Shown here: positions 40,068-52,400 of the stretch, one piece after another | Numbering within the stretch: the stretch's first letter is position 1 | Layout of the letters: the number at the start of each line of letters is the position of its first letter | Origin: Vitis vinifera | Taxonomy: Eukaryota; Streptophyta; Magnoliopsida; Vitales; Vitaceae | Direction: 5' to 3' | DNA length: 64,000 bases | NCBI RefSeq assembly: GCF_030704535.1 | Contig: NC_081819.1 | Span: 22,044,001-22,108,000 of the forward strand | Translations under genes and position numbers: made by a program | The notes under the pieces: model-generated | The model's database searches: none | What the model was told of the DNA's origin: nothing | The model's input: the letters and a program-made list of their open reading frames with translations, nothing else

Positions 40068-42898
40068 TTATCTCCATTTAGTTTGTGGGTATTGGCTCCT
40101 TCCACTGTCGGCACATTCACTTGAGTCACAAGCCCCTTCATCCAACTGTTTATTGTCTATTTTCCTATTAGCATGATTCTCTTGCTGATAATCGTGATGG
40201 GAATGGGATGATTCTCTGCCAATGCGGCGCTCCTGCAAAATAATGACAACAAACAAATGGGTTGGAAATTCAAGCAATAATTGATTCATCAACTATCATT
40301 TGTCATTTTTTGACATCTTGGACTATCTAACTTTTATAATTGAAGAAGATGAATGAAACAAATGATGCGTACATCTCGGAATAGTAGGTCATCGGCCTCA
40401 AGCATGTGGATTACATGTCCCATTTTGGGCCTCTTTGTTGCATCAGGATCAACACACCGGAGAGCAACTAAAAGAACACGTTTGAGTGCTTTTGAAGAAG
40501 GCATCTCAGGTAACTTAGGGTCCACGACTTCCTCAGATTTTCGATTTCCCACCATTGTCTTTAACCAATCCACCAAATTCACCTGCAATTATCATTCAGT
40601 AATTCCAGTTTACAGTTAGAAAGATGATGACCCTAATCCAAGAGGAATATAAAGAAATGTTTTCCAAAAAGCTTTCAAGAGATTAACCTCTCCAGGTGCT
40701 TGGCTATAATCAACAGGATTTCTGCCTGAAATTATCTCCATAATAAGAATTCCAAAGCTATAAACATCGCTTTTTTCATTCAGCATACCAGTGCAAGCAT
40801 ATTCTGGTGCAACATACCTGGAAAGCCATTGGGAAATATCAGAAATCTTCTCAATATGCCATTTTATGTGAAGGTCGATTCATTACCAAAAGGAAATGGA
40901 CTAACCCGAATGTTCCCATCACACGAGTCGTTACATAACTTATCTCAGAACATAAGAGCTTTGCCAGCCCAAAATCAGACACCTTAGAGTTCCATTGGCG
41001 ATCAAGTAGTATGTTGCTAGATTTTACATCTCGATGGACAACCTTTGGTTCAAGACCCTCATGAAGATAGGCCAATCTACAGCAACAAAAATAGCAAAGC
41101 ACATTAGAACAACCTGCCAAGCAATGTTTTCGGGCAAAAGTTGGATAGTTTTCAGTATATCAGACTAGGGTAGGTACCCTTTGGCTGTTCCTAATATAAT
41201 GTTAATCCGAATATCCCATGTCAGAGGGCTGACTTCCCCTACATCCCCATGAAGCCACTGGTCCAAATTACCATTGTCCACATACTCATACACAAGCATC
41301 CTAGACAAAAAAAAAACAAATGAAAGATGAAAAAATGTTAGTTTTTTGGATCCTCAAGAAAACCCAGTGTCAGGATTTAGCAGAAGATGGGTAGCAATAC
41401 CTGTAAGCTCCCTCAGCACAGTATCCCAGCAACCTAACAAGATTCTTGTGCCGGACCCGGCCTATGGCTTCAACCTCCACTTTGAATTCCTTCTCAGCTT
41501 GGCCTCTGGTAATTCATTAATCTCATAAGGTAATGCACAAAAGATCTAAATATAAGAAAAATGGAAATAATATGCAAATTATTGTTGAGCAGCTATTGAG
41601 AAAGAGGAATATTACTCAGAGGCAATCTAACAATTATCATGCTGAAATTGCTAATTAAGATAAGATGATTACAAGCACAATGGATTTGGAAAGGATGAGA
41701 ACACTTTTCTCTGAAAGTATGTAGCTTTACAGCACAAATTCCAGCAGAAACAAGATAAGAATATGGAGCATGATAAAAAGAGGAATCAAAGCTAAGAGAG
41801 AAGAAAGAAAACAGAGGATAACACTTAAACCCAGCAAAAAAACCTTATTGGATTGTGAGAAAGTGAAGGAGAATAAAAGAACAGAGAATCTCAGAAGTTC
41901 CTACAGATGAATACAGGAGCAAAACAAAAAGGTTCTCTCCTGATTGGATCGCCTTTTTTTTTTTTTTTTTTCATTTTTTGAAAACCAAAACAACACCAAA
42001 AATACCAGACCCAGTATTTCATTTTTCCTTCCTTTTCCTACATTTTCTCGGCAACCAAACAGGATCGTTAATTAAATTTTCTTATATGACAGCAAATGAT
42101 GTCCCTGTCATCAATCAAAAACCTCTATTCTACTGTGCCTAATACAACCTGTTGAATTAAGTTGGCAGAAGAATCCAAAACAATATAAAACTTGACACTC
42201 AGAACTTTATTTTCTTTCCCTTTCCCATATTTTCTCAGCACCCAAACGCAGTTTTACCCAGATTAAAATTTTCATTTTCCTTTGTTTTCTCACATTGTCT
42301 TAGCATGCAAACAAAACAAATACCTGTTATTCAACAAGTTCTTCACAGCCACTCTCGTGTTATCAGCCAGCACACCTCTATAGACAATTCCATAACCTCC
42401 TTCCCCGATCACATTTTCGTCAGCCAAACCGTTCGTCGCCGCTTCAAGCTCTCTCAACGTGTACCACCGTCCCCACCCCAGGTGCGACACCTCGGGCGGC
42501 CCACCCCCTAATGACGCCGTTTCAGTCACGCTCGTCGCCCGGCTCTCCCCGCTCGCCTGCGACGACAGCCGGTCGGAGAACACCACGCGGTGCTCTGATT
42601 TCCCAATGTCGATCTGGATCTCCGACGCTGGAGGCAGCACCGGCCGGTGGTCGGGAGCAGCTTCGTGAACGATCTCCTGAATCTCCTTCGACACCACCGG
42701 AGTAAACTCGCCTGCGCCAAGCTTACTAGAACTAGGAGGTCTCCGGCGGCGAGAAGTGATGCAGAGGGACAGCAGGAACAAAATAATCACAATGACGGCT
42801 CCGACGAAGATTCCTATCACTACCCATAGCCGGAGCCCAAAGATAGAAGTCGGCTTCGAGAGTTCACTGTTCAAAAACGCAGCGTCGTATACTGACAT
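40068..42898 (-). CDS. Membrane-anchored receptor-like Ser/Thr kinase (At1g01540-type)
   Basis: Seven minus-strand exons join in frame: 42324-42898, 41401-41505, 41178-41300, 40906-41076, 40688-40817, 40373-40582 and 40068-40232, giving 492 aa. It starts [20 protein letters not shown], followed by one transmembrane segment (about 22-47) and a basic stop-transfer SRRRR; there is no real ectodomain. Kinase motifs are GEGGYG (165-170), VAVK (Lys 186), HRD (282-284), DFG (302-304) and the activation-loop [10 protein letters not shown]. The order matches Arabidopsis probable kinases such as At1g01540 (RLCK/TMK-like family), probably a plasma-membrane signalling kinase without a known ligand. The HRD Arg makes it an RD kinase. 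The C-terminal tail ([12 protein letters not shown]...) is hydrophilic and family-like. All catalytic residues are intact. Confidence 0.95.
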
Positions 42899-43689
42899 TT
42901 TAGAGAGAAACGGAACAGAGAAAAAGGGTTAGGATTTCTACAACAGATTAGAAATCAAAATTTTGTGGGTCCAAAAGCATAGTTTTTGCCGGAGCATAAG
43001 CCGTCGCCAGCGAAATAGAGAGCAGAGTGAGATCTGTTTCTCTTTCTATAAATGCAGCCTGACGTGCTTCTCTCTCTCTATATATATAAATACGTGCCGT
43101 TAATCTAGTTTCATTGTATGAATTTTCCATGACACGTAAAAATTTAGCCTTGTTTCTATCCTTTTTACTATTTTCTCGGCGACCAAACAAAAAAATAGTT
43201 CAGCCAAATTAATAATTAAGTTCGGAATATTTGGACAAAAGTCTTAATAATTCTTAATTCAGCAAAATGATCTGAATATGAAGATGATAATAAAAATAAT
43301 AATTATTTTTTTCCTTAAAAAGTAATGATTATTTTATCTTTTTAATCAGTTGGGTGTCATAATTTCACATTTTGAAATAGTCCAAAAAAATTGTCATAGG
43401 ATTAAATTAAATTAAAATTTATTTTGTTCTAAAAACAAACCTATAAATCCTAATTTATTCAATTAATTCATGAGCTTAATAAATAATAAAAACAATTTAT
43501 GAAGCTTTAATACTATATTTAAATGATAATCAACTAATACATGAGCTTAGTAAATAATAAAAACCATTTATAAAGCTTTAATACTATATTAAATTATCAT
43601 TTAAATCTAAAATTTTAAATAATTGAACAATCCTAAAAGACATAGGCCAAATATAATTTTTTGTCTTAATTCTAAATAAAATTTAAACT

Positions 43690-43692
<3 letters not shown>

Positions 43693-43741
<49 letters not shown>
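43693..43741. repeat. (AT)n microsatellite
   Basis: About 24 alternating AT units in an AT-rich spacer. Confidence 0.95.
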
Positions 43742-43743
<2 letters not shown>

Positions 43744-45063
43744 GATATTTTAATATGTTAGAAAATTACTAATATTATATACGTAAGTTTTGAGGTTATT
43801 AAACAGTATGGAGTATTAAGTTATTTATTTTTTAATCTCTTATTTCCGTTAAGTATTAAAAAATGAAAAAAAAATTAGTATAGCATTAGAGAAAAAAAAT
43901 ATTCTTATTTTTTTATTTAATAAATAAATTTTAAAAATAAGTAATAAATTAATAAAAAGTGAAAAAATTAATGATTTTAAATTTGAGAGTAAATTGAAAG
44001 GTTAAAAAAACAAACATTAGCAGGAGGTATTGAACATAAAAATATGATATTTAATTACAATAAAAATTAGTGATTATAATATTTTTTTATATATGAACTA
44101 TTTAAATTTGAAGTTTGGGAAAATATTTATATGATATTTTTATTATTCTTCTAGTATTTATGATGGATTTCACCGAGAAAATGACATTACGAAATGATAT
44201 TATCTAGGAAAAATAGATTTCATTATTACGAAATTAATAACTTTATCACACTGTCTTTTACTATTTTGTGTGAAGAATATTAATAAAATGTCAACCCGAT
44301 GTCAGGAAGGACGCAGCCGCATAAAAATGACGCATATACCCCTAGGGATATTTCGGGACCACACACCCTGTAACGGATATGAGACGGGAGCGTGAGCGTT
44401 AAACTAAGATATTCTACAAGTGGGAGCGGCCGCCACGTGGCGATATACTGTGCGTTGATTTTTCCAATTTTTTGATAGTTCGGAAGTCGGAAAATTGACT
44501 AGGACTGGTAGGCGGGACCATCACGTCTGGGCCCCACAAAAAGGGATGACTTTGATGATCACGAGATAGAGGTGGCGGTGAGGCCCTTTTCAGCCATTGG
44601 ATTAGAAAAAATAATCAATCCGAATGAGAACGGTCAGCAAGTTGGTTTTTTATAGGGAGGGGAATTTATTTTTTTTATTATTGTCTAATAATAATGATTA
44701 AGACAGCATAATTATTATCGTCTTTTTAAAATTTCAAAGGATTTGTTGATGATTTTGTGGCATGTGACACTGGGGCTTCGCTTCCTATAGATTTATTTAT
44801 TTTTTAATTTCCTAATCACTAGAATCCACCTTTAATTTTTTCTATTTTTGTTTGTTACTTTTGGGGTAATGATTTTTCCTTTGAATAATGCTACTTTCCT
44901 TGGAAAATGAATGATTTTTGTTTTTGGGTCCGTTAATTAGCTGGCTCTTTCTAATCAATTGAAGATATTCACATTCAGTTCACTAAGAGCCAGCTAAGAT
45001 TTAATTATTTGAAATTTTCCGGAGGATAAATATTGAATAATAAAAATAAAAATAAAAAACTTA

Positions 45064-45300
45064 AAAAGCCTATTTGATAACCGTTTTTAAAAACAATTTA
45101 AACTATTTTCGAAAATTATGATGTTTTATAAAACTAAATGTTTTTAACATATATTTTAAACATAATTTATTCGTTTTTCTATTCTTAAAAACATAAAATA
45201 GGAAACAATTTTTTGTTATCAAATATGATTTTTTGATTTTTCTGTTCTAAAAAACAAAAACGGTTTTTGAAAACAATTACCGAACCAACCTTTAACAACA
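45064..45300. repeat. AT-rich dispersed repeat with imperfect inverted ends
   Basis: It begins TTTGATAACCGTTTTTAAAAA and ends AAACAATTACCGAACCAACC, so the ends are imperfect reverse complements. The interior carries AAAACATAAAATAGGAAAC-type words found again at 60.1 kb. Similar pieces lie at 10.8, 19.7, 56.0 and 60.1-60.9 kb. It looks like a degenerate MITE family. Confidence 0.55.
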
Positions 45301-46411
45301 ACAAAACATCACCTTAAAGAAATGCTTGATATGGAAACCAAAATCACATGATTTTACTGAAGTCTCCGACTATGGTATCAAACCCATTTAACCTTTCAGT
45401 ATCATACCGACTACCTTTTTAGTATCATACCAAAAAAAGAACGTTCATGAGAATGTCACATCCATACCCTAATTGCACCCCAATGTCATTGCTTAATTAA
45501 AGCCTTACTCGTACCAAAGCTTCACTCTGAAATGATGGATTTTCCCAGTAAAGCTAAAAATAAGAAGCTCTCCCAATCGCAGAGGTTATGGGATGGTTGG
45601 GCATCATTTACTGATCGCAACATTACACTCACTGCAGAGACTTATAGCCCTAATTTTTAAGATCAATCAAGATCTGATTCTGCAACCATCAAGAGCAGGG
45701 CCCTTATAGCGACACTTAAAACCGATAATCTCGCCGCCTCCTAACTAATTTCAACCTTCAAAGACCCCCAAGTAGAACGCATCAATTCAACTTTCAAGGC
45801 ACATCAGCTGCCAAACCTAATTGCAATTGAGAGGAAAAGTTCAAGAGGGTATGGAAATGTAAAGCTACACGGCAAAGAACTGAAATGGCAATTGGAATGC
45901 TACCAAATAGTCAATACAATGATACATATCCAAGGAAAATCCAAAATAGGCTGTCTTTCTGGTAAGAAGAACCAACCCCATCTGAAACAATAGCATTTAC
46001 TTTGGACACATATATCTTAAAGGTTAAGAGATCAACAAAACTACAAGTGAGAATCATGAATTTTGAACGCATTATATAAGTTTATAACCAGGTAGTAGTG
46101 CATAAAAAGTACAGCATGGCACGTATGACTGTTAAAACACCCACACAAAACTAATATAACCTCCAGTTTAATTTCGGATTTTGCTCTTCTTTTTGTGTCT
46201 TTTTCCCCACTCCTCTCCATGATTACATGTGAACTGAATCCTGCCGTGGGCATGGAACCATCAGTAAACAGAAGTGGGGGAATGTGGGTTTGGATGTGAA
46301 TCATATGGCAAAAAAAGTAATACTACAGCGATGGATTCATTCTCGTACTCGCAATGCTCCAGATTGAAGGATGAAATTAACTTTCACCGTCTGCATTGAG
46401 GCCTTGTCTCT

Positions 46412-49400
46412 TTAATCTTCTTTCTTGTCGGGTTCATCAAGTGCAGCCAATCTTTCAACAAGTGGAGGATGTGAATAGTGGTAAGCTGAGTACCATGGAT
46501 CTGTATTCATAGCCGACAAATTTTCTTCCTGGAAAACATTAAATCTTTGTTGAGTAATGCACGGGGTTTCACAAAAAACATGTAAGAGTACTTGCACTCA
46601 AAAAAACCTCTTCCTGACAATTTTGGGTCGGCTAAAATCAAGCACTTGATAGACAAATTACATTCATCATAAAGGCGTCTAATTTGTATGGCCAGCCCAC
46701 ATATTAATCTGATCCAAATCAATTTGCGGGCCATGGCAAGCCTAAAGGCAAGCTAATAACTACTGGAGCCAGCAATCCATTACCAAAAGCAAACAAAACA
46801 GGAACTCAGGAGGAACCTTCCCATGAAGAAAAAGGCATAATGCAAACTCAATGAAAAGAAACTAACAGCACAGATAAACAGTAGGAAATGGATACTTTAA
46901 GTACAAGCTAGTTTTAGTAGAGATATAAATCCACCACCTTAGGCTCAGAACATCCTAGGAATTGAAAAAGGGCAATATCTCAAAAAATGAGGGTAACTAA
47001 GGATAAATTACCTGCAGTTTCACAAGTCCAGCTCGAAGTGCTGCAGCATAACCAAGCTTTTTAGCAAAAGCATCAGCCTACATAGATAGAACATAGATTA
47101 GATAGGATAAAGTTTTGAAAGGATTTTTTTTTTTTCTTTCCTCAATAGAGGATTTGGGATTGAAAGAGATTTTAAAAATCCACAAATCTGGCCAGCACTG
47201 CATAAAGTTACCTGAAATTCAAAAGATCGGCTCACAAGATTAAGACCAAAGCTTACAAGGTGCTGGAGAGGTATCACAGTATGCTGCAAAAGGTTGAGAT
47301 ATTACTCAAAAGCTCTTCTGGAAATATCTGTTCTTTTTATCCAGAACTGGAATTCTTAGAATTACAACCTTAAAAGAGAAGGCCGTAAGTAAATGGGTTC
47401 AAGCCTGCCCAAAAATTAATTCTGTTTTTATGCATTATAAGTTCAATAGTCTTAAATCATAAAATTTTAGAATGGTCTGAGGCAAGTTTACATGTGATCT
47501 GTCTTAAGTTGATTTGCTGTGACATGGATTCAGAAATCAACAGAAACTTATTAATAAAATGAATGTTAGTTAGTACATTGATACCATGCACCAATGCCAT
47601 TTCTCATGATAATTGTTATTTTGATATATCAATACCTGAAATATGATGAGGCCAATGAGAACTGGCTGTGTATCAAATCCAAAACTTTGAAACAGGTCAC
47701 CCGAGTTCCTCACAAGTGTATATCCTCCAAATTGCAAGAATGTAAGAATCTGCATTGATGCAATGTATGAAGTTCAGAACACCATATCAAAGTTCTTCCT
47801 CTAAGACCATGTTCTAATCTCATCAATCATCTAAGCTATTAAATAAAAAAGTATATACATGTTGGAAAGAATGCATATAAGACTTGCTTGTGAGAATCCA
47901 CATTTTGATGTAAAGGTTATTGTATGAAGCTGAGAACCCCATAATAAAGTTCTTCCTCATAGACCATGTTCCAAATCTCATCAATCATCTAAGCTATTGC
48001 ATCAGAATAAATGGATGTTGAAAGATGCATATAAGACAGGCAGGGGAAAGAGGCTAGAAATGAATCAAATGCAATGTCATGTGACAAAAGCATTAATTTT
48101 TAGACACATATAAGATTGCAAATGTCTTTTCCTAATTGTGAAAGGTAATAGGAAGCTGGAGGTGCCTCCCTACTCATTAGTCAAGGTGCCTCACTTGTGA
48201 GGTGCCAGTCCAACTAGACCACAGGATTTCCTGGAGCCTTGCATCAAGAAAAGCTTCCAAGCATGACATCTCTCTCACATACCTTTCAATAACTACACCT
48301 CTGGTTAAACCAATACTAATTCTTAATTTGGAATTAATTTATGAATTTGTAAATGCCAGCACCGGAACAATATCACTAGACAGGACTTAAGGGATCATTA
48401 AGAAATCATTTTCCAAGAAAGCAATGGCAGCATACCTGCACAGCAATGAAAGAGTACATTGTATGATTAAGTTTCCAATGCCCCAGTTCATGGGCTATAA
48501 CAGCAACAACTTCTTCCTCTTTTTTGCACTGCAAAACACCACCCAATCAATCATATAGTAAGCCTTTAAGTATTGCAAATAGAAAAGCAACTTCAAGCCC
48601 AATAAAGTAATTATTGCCTATCTAAACATGAAATGTTTAAACATAGAGCAATGTTTAAACATGAAATTTCAGACAATCTTTTTCCAAAAAAATGTAACTG
48701 ACTGCAATTCTATTTTCAAAAGGTACTTACTGCCGATTTAAAAATGGGCACACAAAATAAGCAAAGTCAAAGTTCATGCTAAAACCAAATTAACTGCATG
48801 ACACATATAAGCCCAAGCCCAATAAATTGTGCAGTTCTGTAAGTACAGAATTCCTAAAACAATTAACAAAAACAAGGATGTAAAAATAGGAAAAAAGTTA
48901 TCCAGAGCAAAACATGTCAAAGCCTAATCAGGTTTGTTAAGAACCCAAGGATGACTAAAGTTGTGGTTATTACTAAAAAGTAAAATTTTAAAATATTGAC
49001 TTTGTCCAAGGAGACAGTTAACATTCATACATACATACGTATAAACATAGCAAAACTGATATCAACTTGTACACACACAAACACTCATGTACTATCTGCA
49101 GATATTGCTTATATACACACACAACCAGATTAGATAAACTAGTAGCAGGCACTTGAAGCTCAATATCCCAAATTTATCAAGGGATGTGAGTAGCAATAGC
49201 TGCAGATTATACATGAGTGTTTTGTGCGTGTTTAAGTTGATATCAGTTTGCTATGTATATAAGTTGACATCAATTTGCACAAATGAAATATATCAGTAAT
49301 ACAGCCAGTACGATAAACCATTAGTGGACATTAAGAGTTTGATATCAACGATGCAAGTAGCAATAGCTGCAGATTTCATAATTGGTCATCACATCCTAGT

Positions 49401-52400
49401 ACTTGGGTGTGGATGGAAGGTTTTTTCATTTAATTTAAATGCAAACAAAAAACAATGGTTTCATACAAATCATTTTCTTGCTCAGAGGTACAAAAACATC
49501 ATATCTCAGCTAAATAACAATTTATCAAGTATCACCATACTGAACAATATGTCTTAAGTGGAGGGAATAGAATAATGGCAAGAAAAAAAAATTAACTATA
49601 TAAAAGCCTAAAGAATATGTATTTAGAAAAAGCTTAAATAAAATTTCCAAATAATAAAATGCCTCCACACCTGCTGAATCAATGTGTCATAGAGGACTAT
49701 CCGCTTGTTGTTAAAGAATCCATACATATAGGCCTGCATGGTTTTCATAATATGAGTTAGCACACAACAAGAGAAAAATTATATCTCAAATTAAATCAGT
49801 AAGCATATAGTGAGAAACCACAAGAAATTATTGTTCCCCATTTGGTGCACCAGCAAATAATATTAGTGCATCAACATAGCCTTTCAATATTCCCCTTTTC
49901 ATTTTCCAATTGATGTATAAAGAGAAAGATATACTGATGAGGATGAATATTCAAGATATATATCAAGAAAGGGAATTAGTATTAGTTGTAATTAAAGTAG
50001 CATTAATATTACTTGGAATTAAATTAGGATTAATATTTGTTGGAGTCTAATTAGGATTACCTAGTTGAGTTATAATATAATTAATTTGAGTCATGATAGG
50101 TTATTAGAGTCTTTTTTTTTTTTTTTTTTTATCAATAAGTATAAGATTGTATTGCAAAGAGGCACTAAAGAAGCGACCCACCAAATTACAGTATAAAGGG
50201 ACTTACCCCCTTACAAAAGGGCCCAAACATCAAAGGACAAGGCAAAACAAAAAAACCTCTCCCTTAACGCATACACACCCAATCTATAAAATCTATTAAG
50301 GTCGAAGAACCATCTTTTATCCACAATTTGGATTCCGACCACAAAAAATACACAAAAGATGCTTTCAACTTTTGAATGGACAGCTCACAATCCTCAAAGG
50401 CAATTGAATTTCTAGCCTTCCAAATAACCCAAAACAAGCATAACGGTCCCAATTGCCACGCCACCTTCCTTTTCTTTCCCACAAAGGACCCCCTCCACCC
50501 TACAAGGGTTTCCTTGACCGAACGGGGGAACACCCACGAAACACCAAAAAAGGAAAGGAACACCATCCATACTTCCCTCGTTTTTTCACAATGGATAAGA
50601 AGGTGATCAATTGTCTCCTCACTCTTATGGCAAAGAAAACACCTATTTGCCATAACCCAACCTCTCTTCTGCAAGCGATCCAAGGTTAGAACTCTCCCCA
50701 AAGAAGCCTCCCACGCAAAAAAGCTCAATTTGGGCTGCACACAAGAGTTCCATATAATTTTTGAAGGGAAAAAAGCACGAGACCCCGGCTGTATAGTCCT
50801 ATACAAAGATTTCACCGAGAAGTCCCCATCTTTTGATGCCATCCACTTCACCTTATCCTCCTCATCCCCCCTAACCTTCTTCCCCTCCAAGCAACAAAGT
50901 AGCCTCTCAACTTCTTCCATCTCCCAATCGTTGAAAGGTCTATTGAAACAAGGGTTCCAACTTCCCCCCCCTTCCCCCCCGGCTGTCCACACTTCATTTA
51001 CCCAAGCCTCTTTGTTCGAAGCTAAAGCAAATAAAGAAGGAAAGACCTCGCTCAAAGGGATGGTTTCACACCATTTATCTTTCCAAAACTTCACTTTCTC
51101 ACCATCACCTACCACAAAGCCAACAAAAGGGGTCACTTTATGTCCCATTTTACTTATTGCCTTCCACAACCCAAACCCATAGGCCTCCCTAGGCTCACAA
51201 GATCTCCACCCTCCTCTTTCCTCCCCGTATTTCCCTCTGATCACTTGGTTCCACAGAGCCTTTCTTTCATTTGCAAAACGCCACACCCATTTGCCAAGGA
51301 GAGCCCTATTGAAGGCCCCAAGATTCTTAACCCCCAACCCTCCGCTTCTTTTGTCTAAACAAACAATTGACCACTTAACTAAACGTGGTTTTTGCACTAG
51401 AGCCCCGCCACCCCACAAAAAGTCCCTTTGAATCTTCTCCAATCTGATTCTAACCACTCTAGGCATCTGGAAAATCGACATAAAATAAATCGGTAAATTT
51501 GCCAATGTACTACGCACTAGGGTAATCCTCCCCCCTTTTGAAATGTACTGACGCTTCCACATAGCCAATTTCTTTCTGAATCTTTCTTCTATTCCATCCC
51601 ACGCTGCAACACTTTTAAACGGGGCACCTAACGGCATTCCTAAATAAGTGGAAGGCAATTTTCCCACCCTGTAACCAAACTCATCAGCCAACTCATCCAC
51701 ATTCTTGACTCTACCAACCGGAATCAGCTCACTTTTCTCCAAATTTACTCTTAACCCCGAAATTGCCTCAAACCACATTAACAACCAGCCCATATACAAT
51801 AACTGCTCCTCCTTTGCTTCACAAAATATCAGTGTATCATCAGCAAACAACAAGTGTGATATCTGGACCCCTTCGCCTCTTCTTCCCCGAATCAAACAAG
51901 GCGCCAAAAACCCCCCATCCACTACCTTTTTTATCAAAACACTGAAAGCCTCCATCACCACTACAAAAAGGTACGGCGACAAAGGGTCTCCTTGCCTTAA
52001 CCCCCTTGAACTTTGGAAAAAACCCGTAGGACTTCCATTCACCATAACTGAGTACCTAACAGTGGATAGACACCACTTTATCCACCTGCACCATCTTTCC
52101 CCAAACCCCATCTTCTCCATCACTGCTAAAAGAAAATCCCAATCCACATGATCATAGGCTTTCTCAATGTCTAATTTACAGAGAATCGCCCCTCTATTGC
52201 TTTTCACAATGGAGTCAATTGCCTCATTAGCGACCAGCACTGCATCCATAATTTGCCGTCCCTCCACGAAAGCATTTTGGGCCGTTGAGATGACCTTGGC
52301 TAAAACACCCTTCATTCTATTAGCCAACGTCTTAGCTAGCCACTTATATAACCCTCCCACCAAGCTAATTGGCCTATAATCCTTCAAATCTTCTGCCCCC

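Larger units (their letters stand above)
42950..46411. other. Intergenic DNA upstream of the receptor-like kinase and 3' of STE24
   Basis: 42899-43100 is the kinase leader with CT/GA runs. 43200-44280 and 44640-45060 are AT-rich. 44280-44640 is GC-richer, with a CCACGTGG word (G-box core) at 44432-44439. 45060-45300 is a copy of the AT-rich dispersed family. 45300-46411 includes a 44-codon open frame at 45531-45659 with no known family and the STE24 3'UTR. Confidence 0.5.

Noticed and set aside
42305-42829. Plus- and minus-strand frames overlapping kinase exon 1
   Set aside because: Shadows caused by the GC-rich first exon; the frame with MSVYDAAF is the one conserved in the family.
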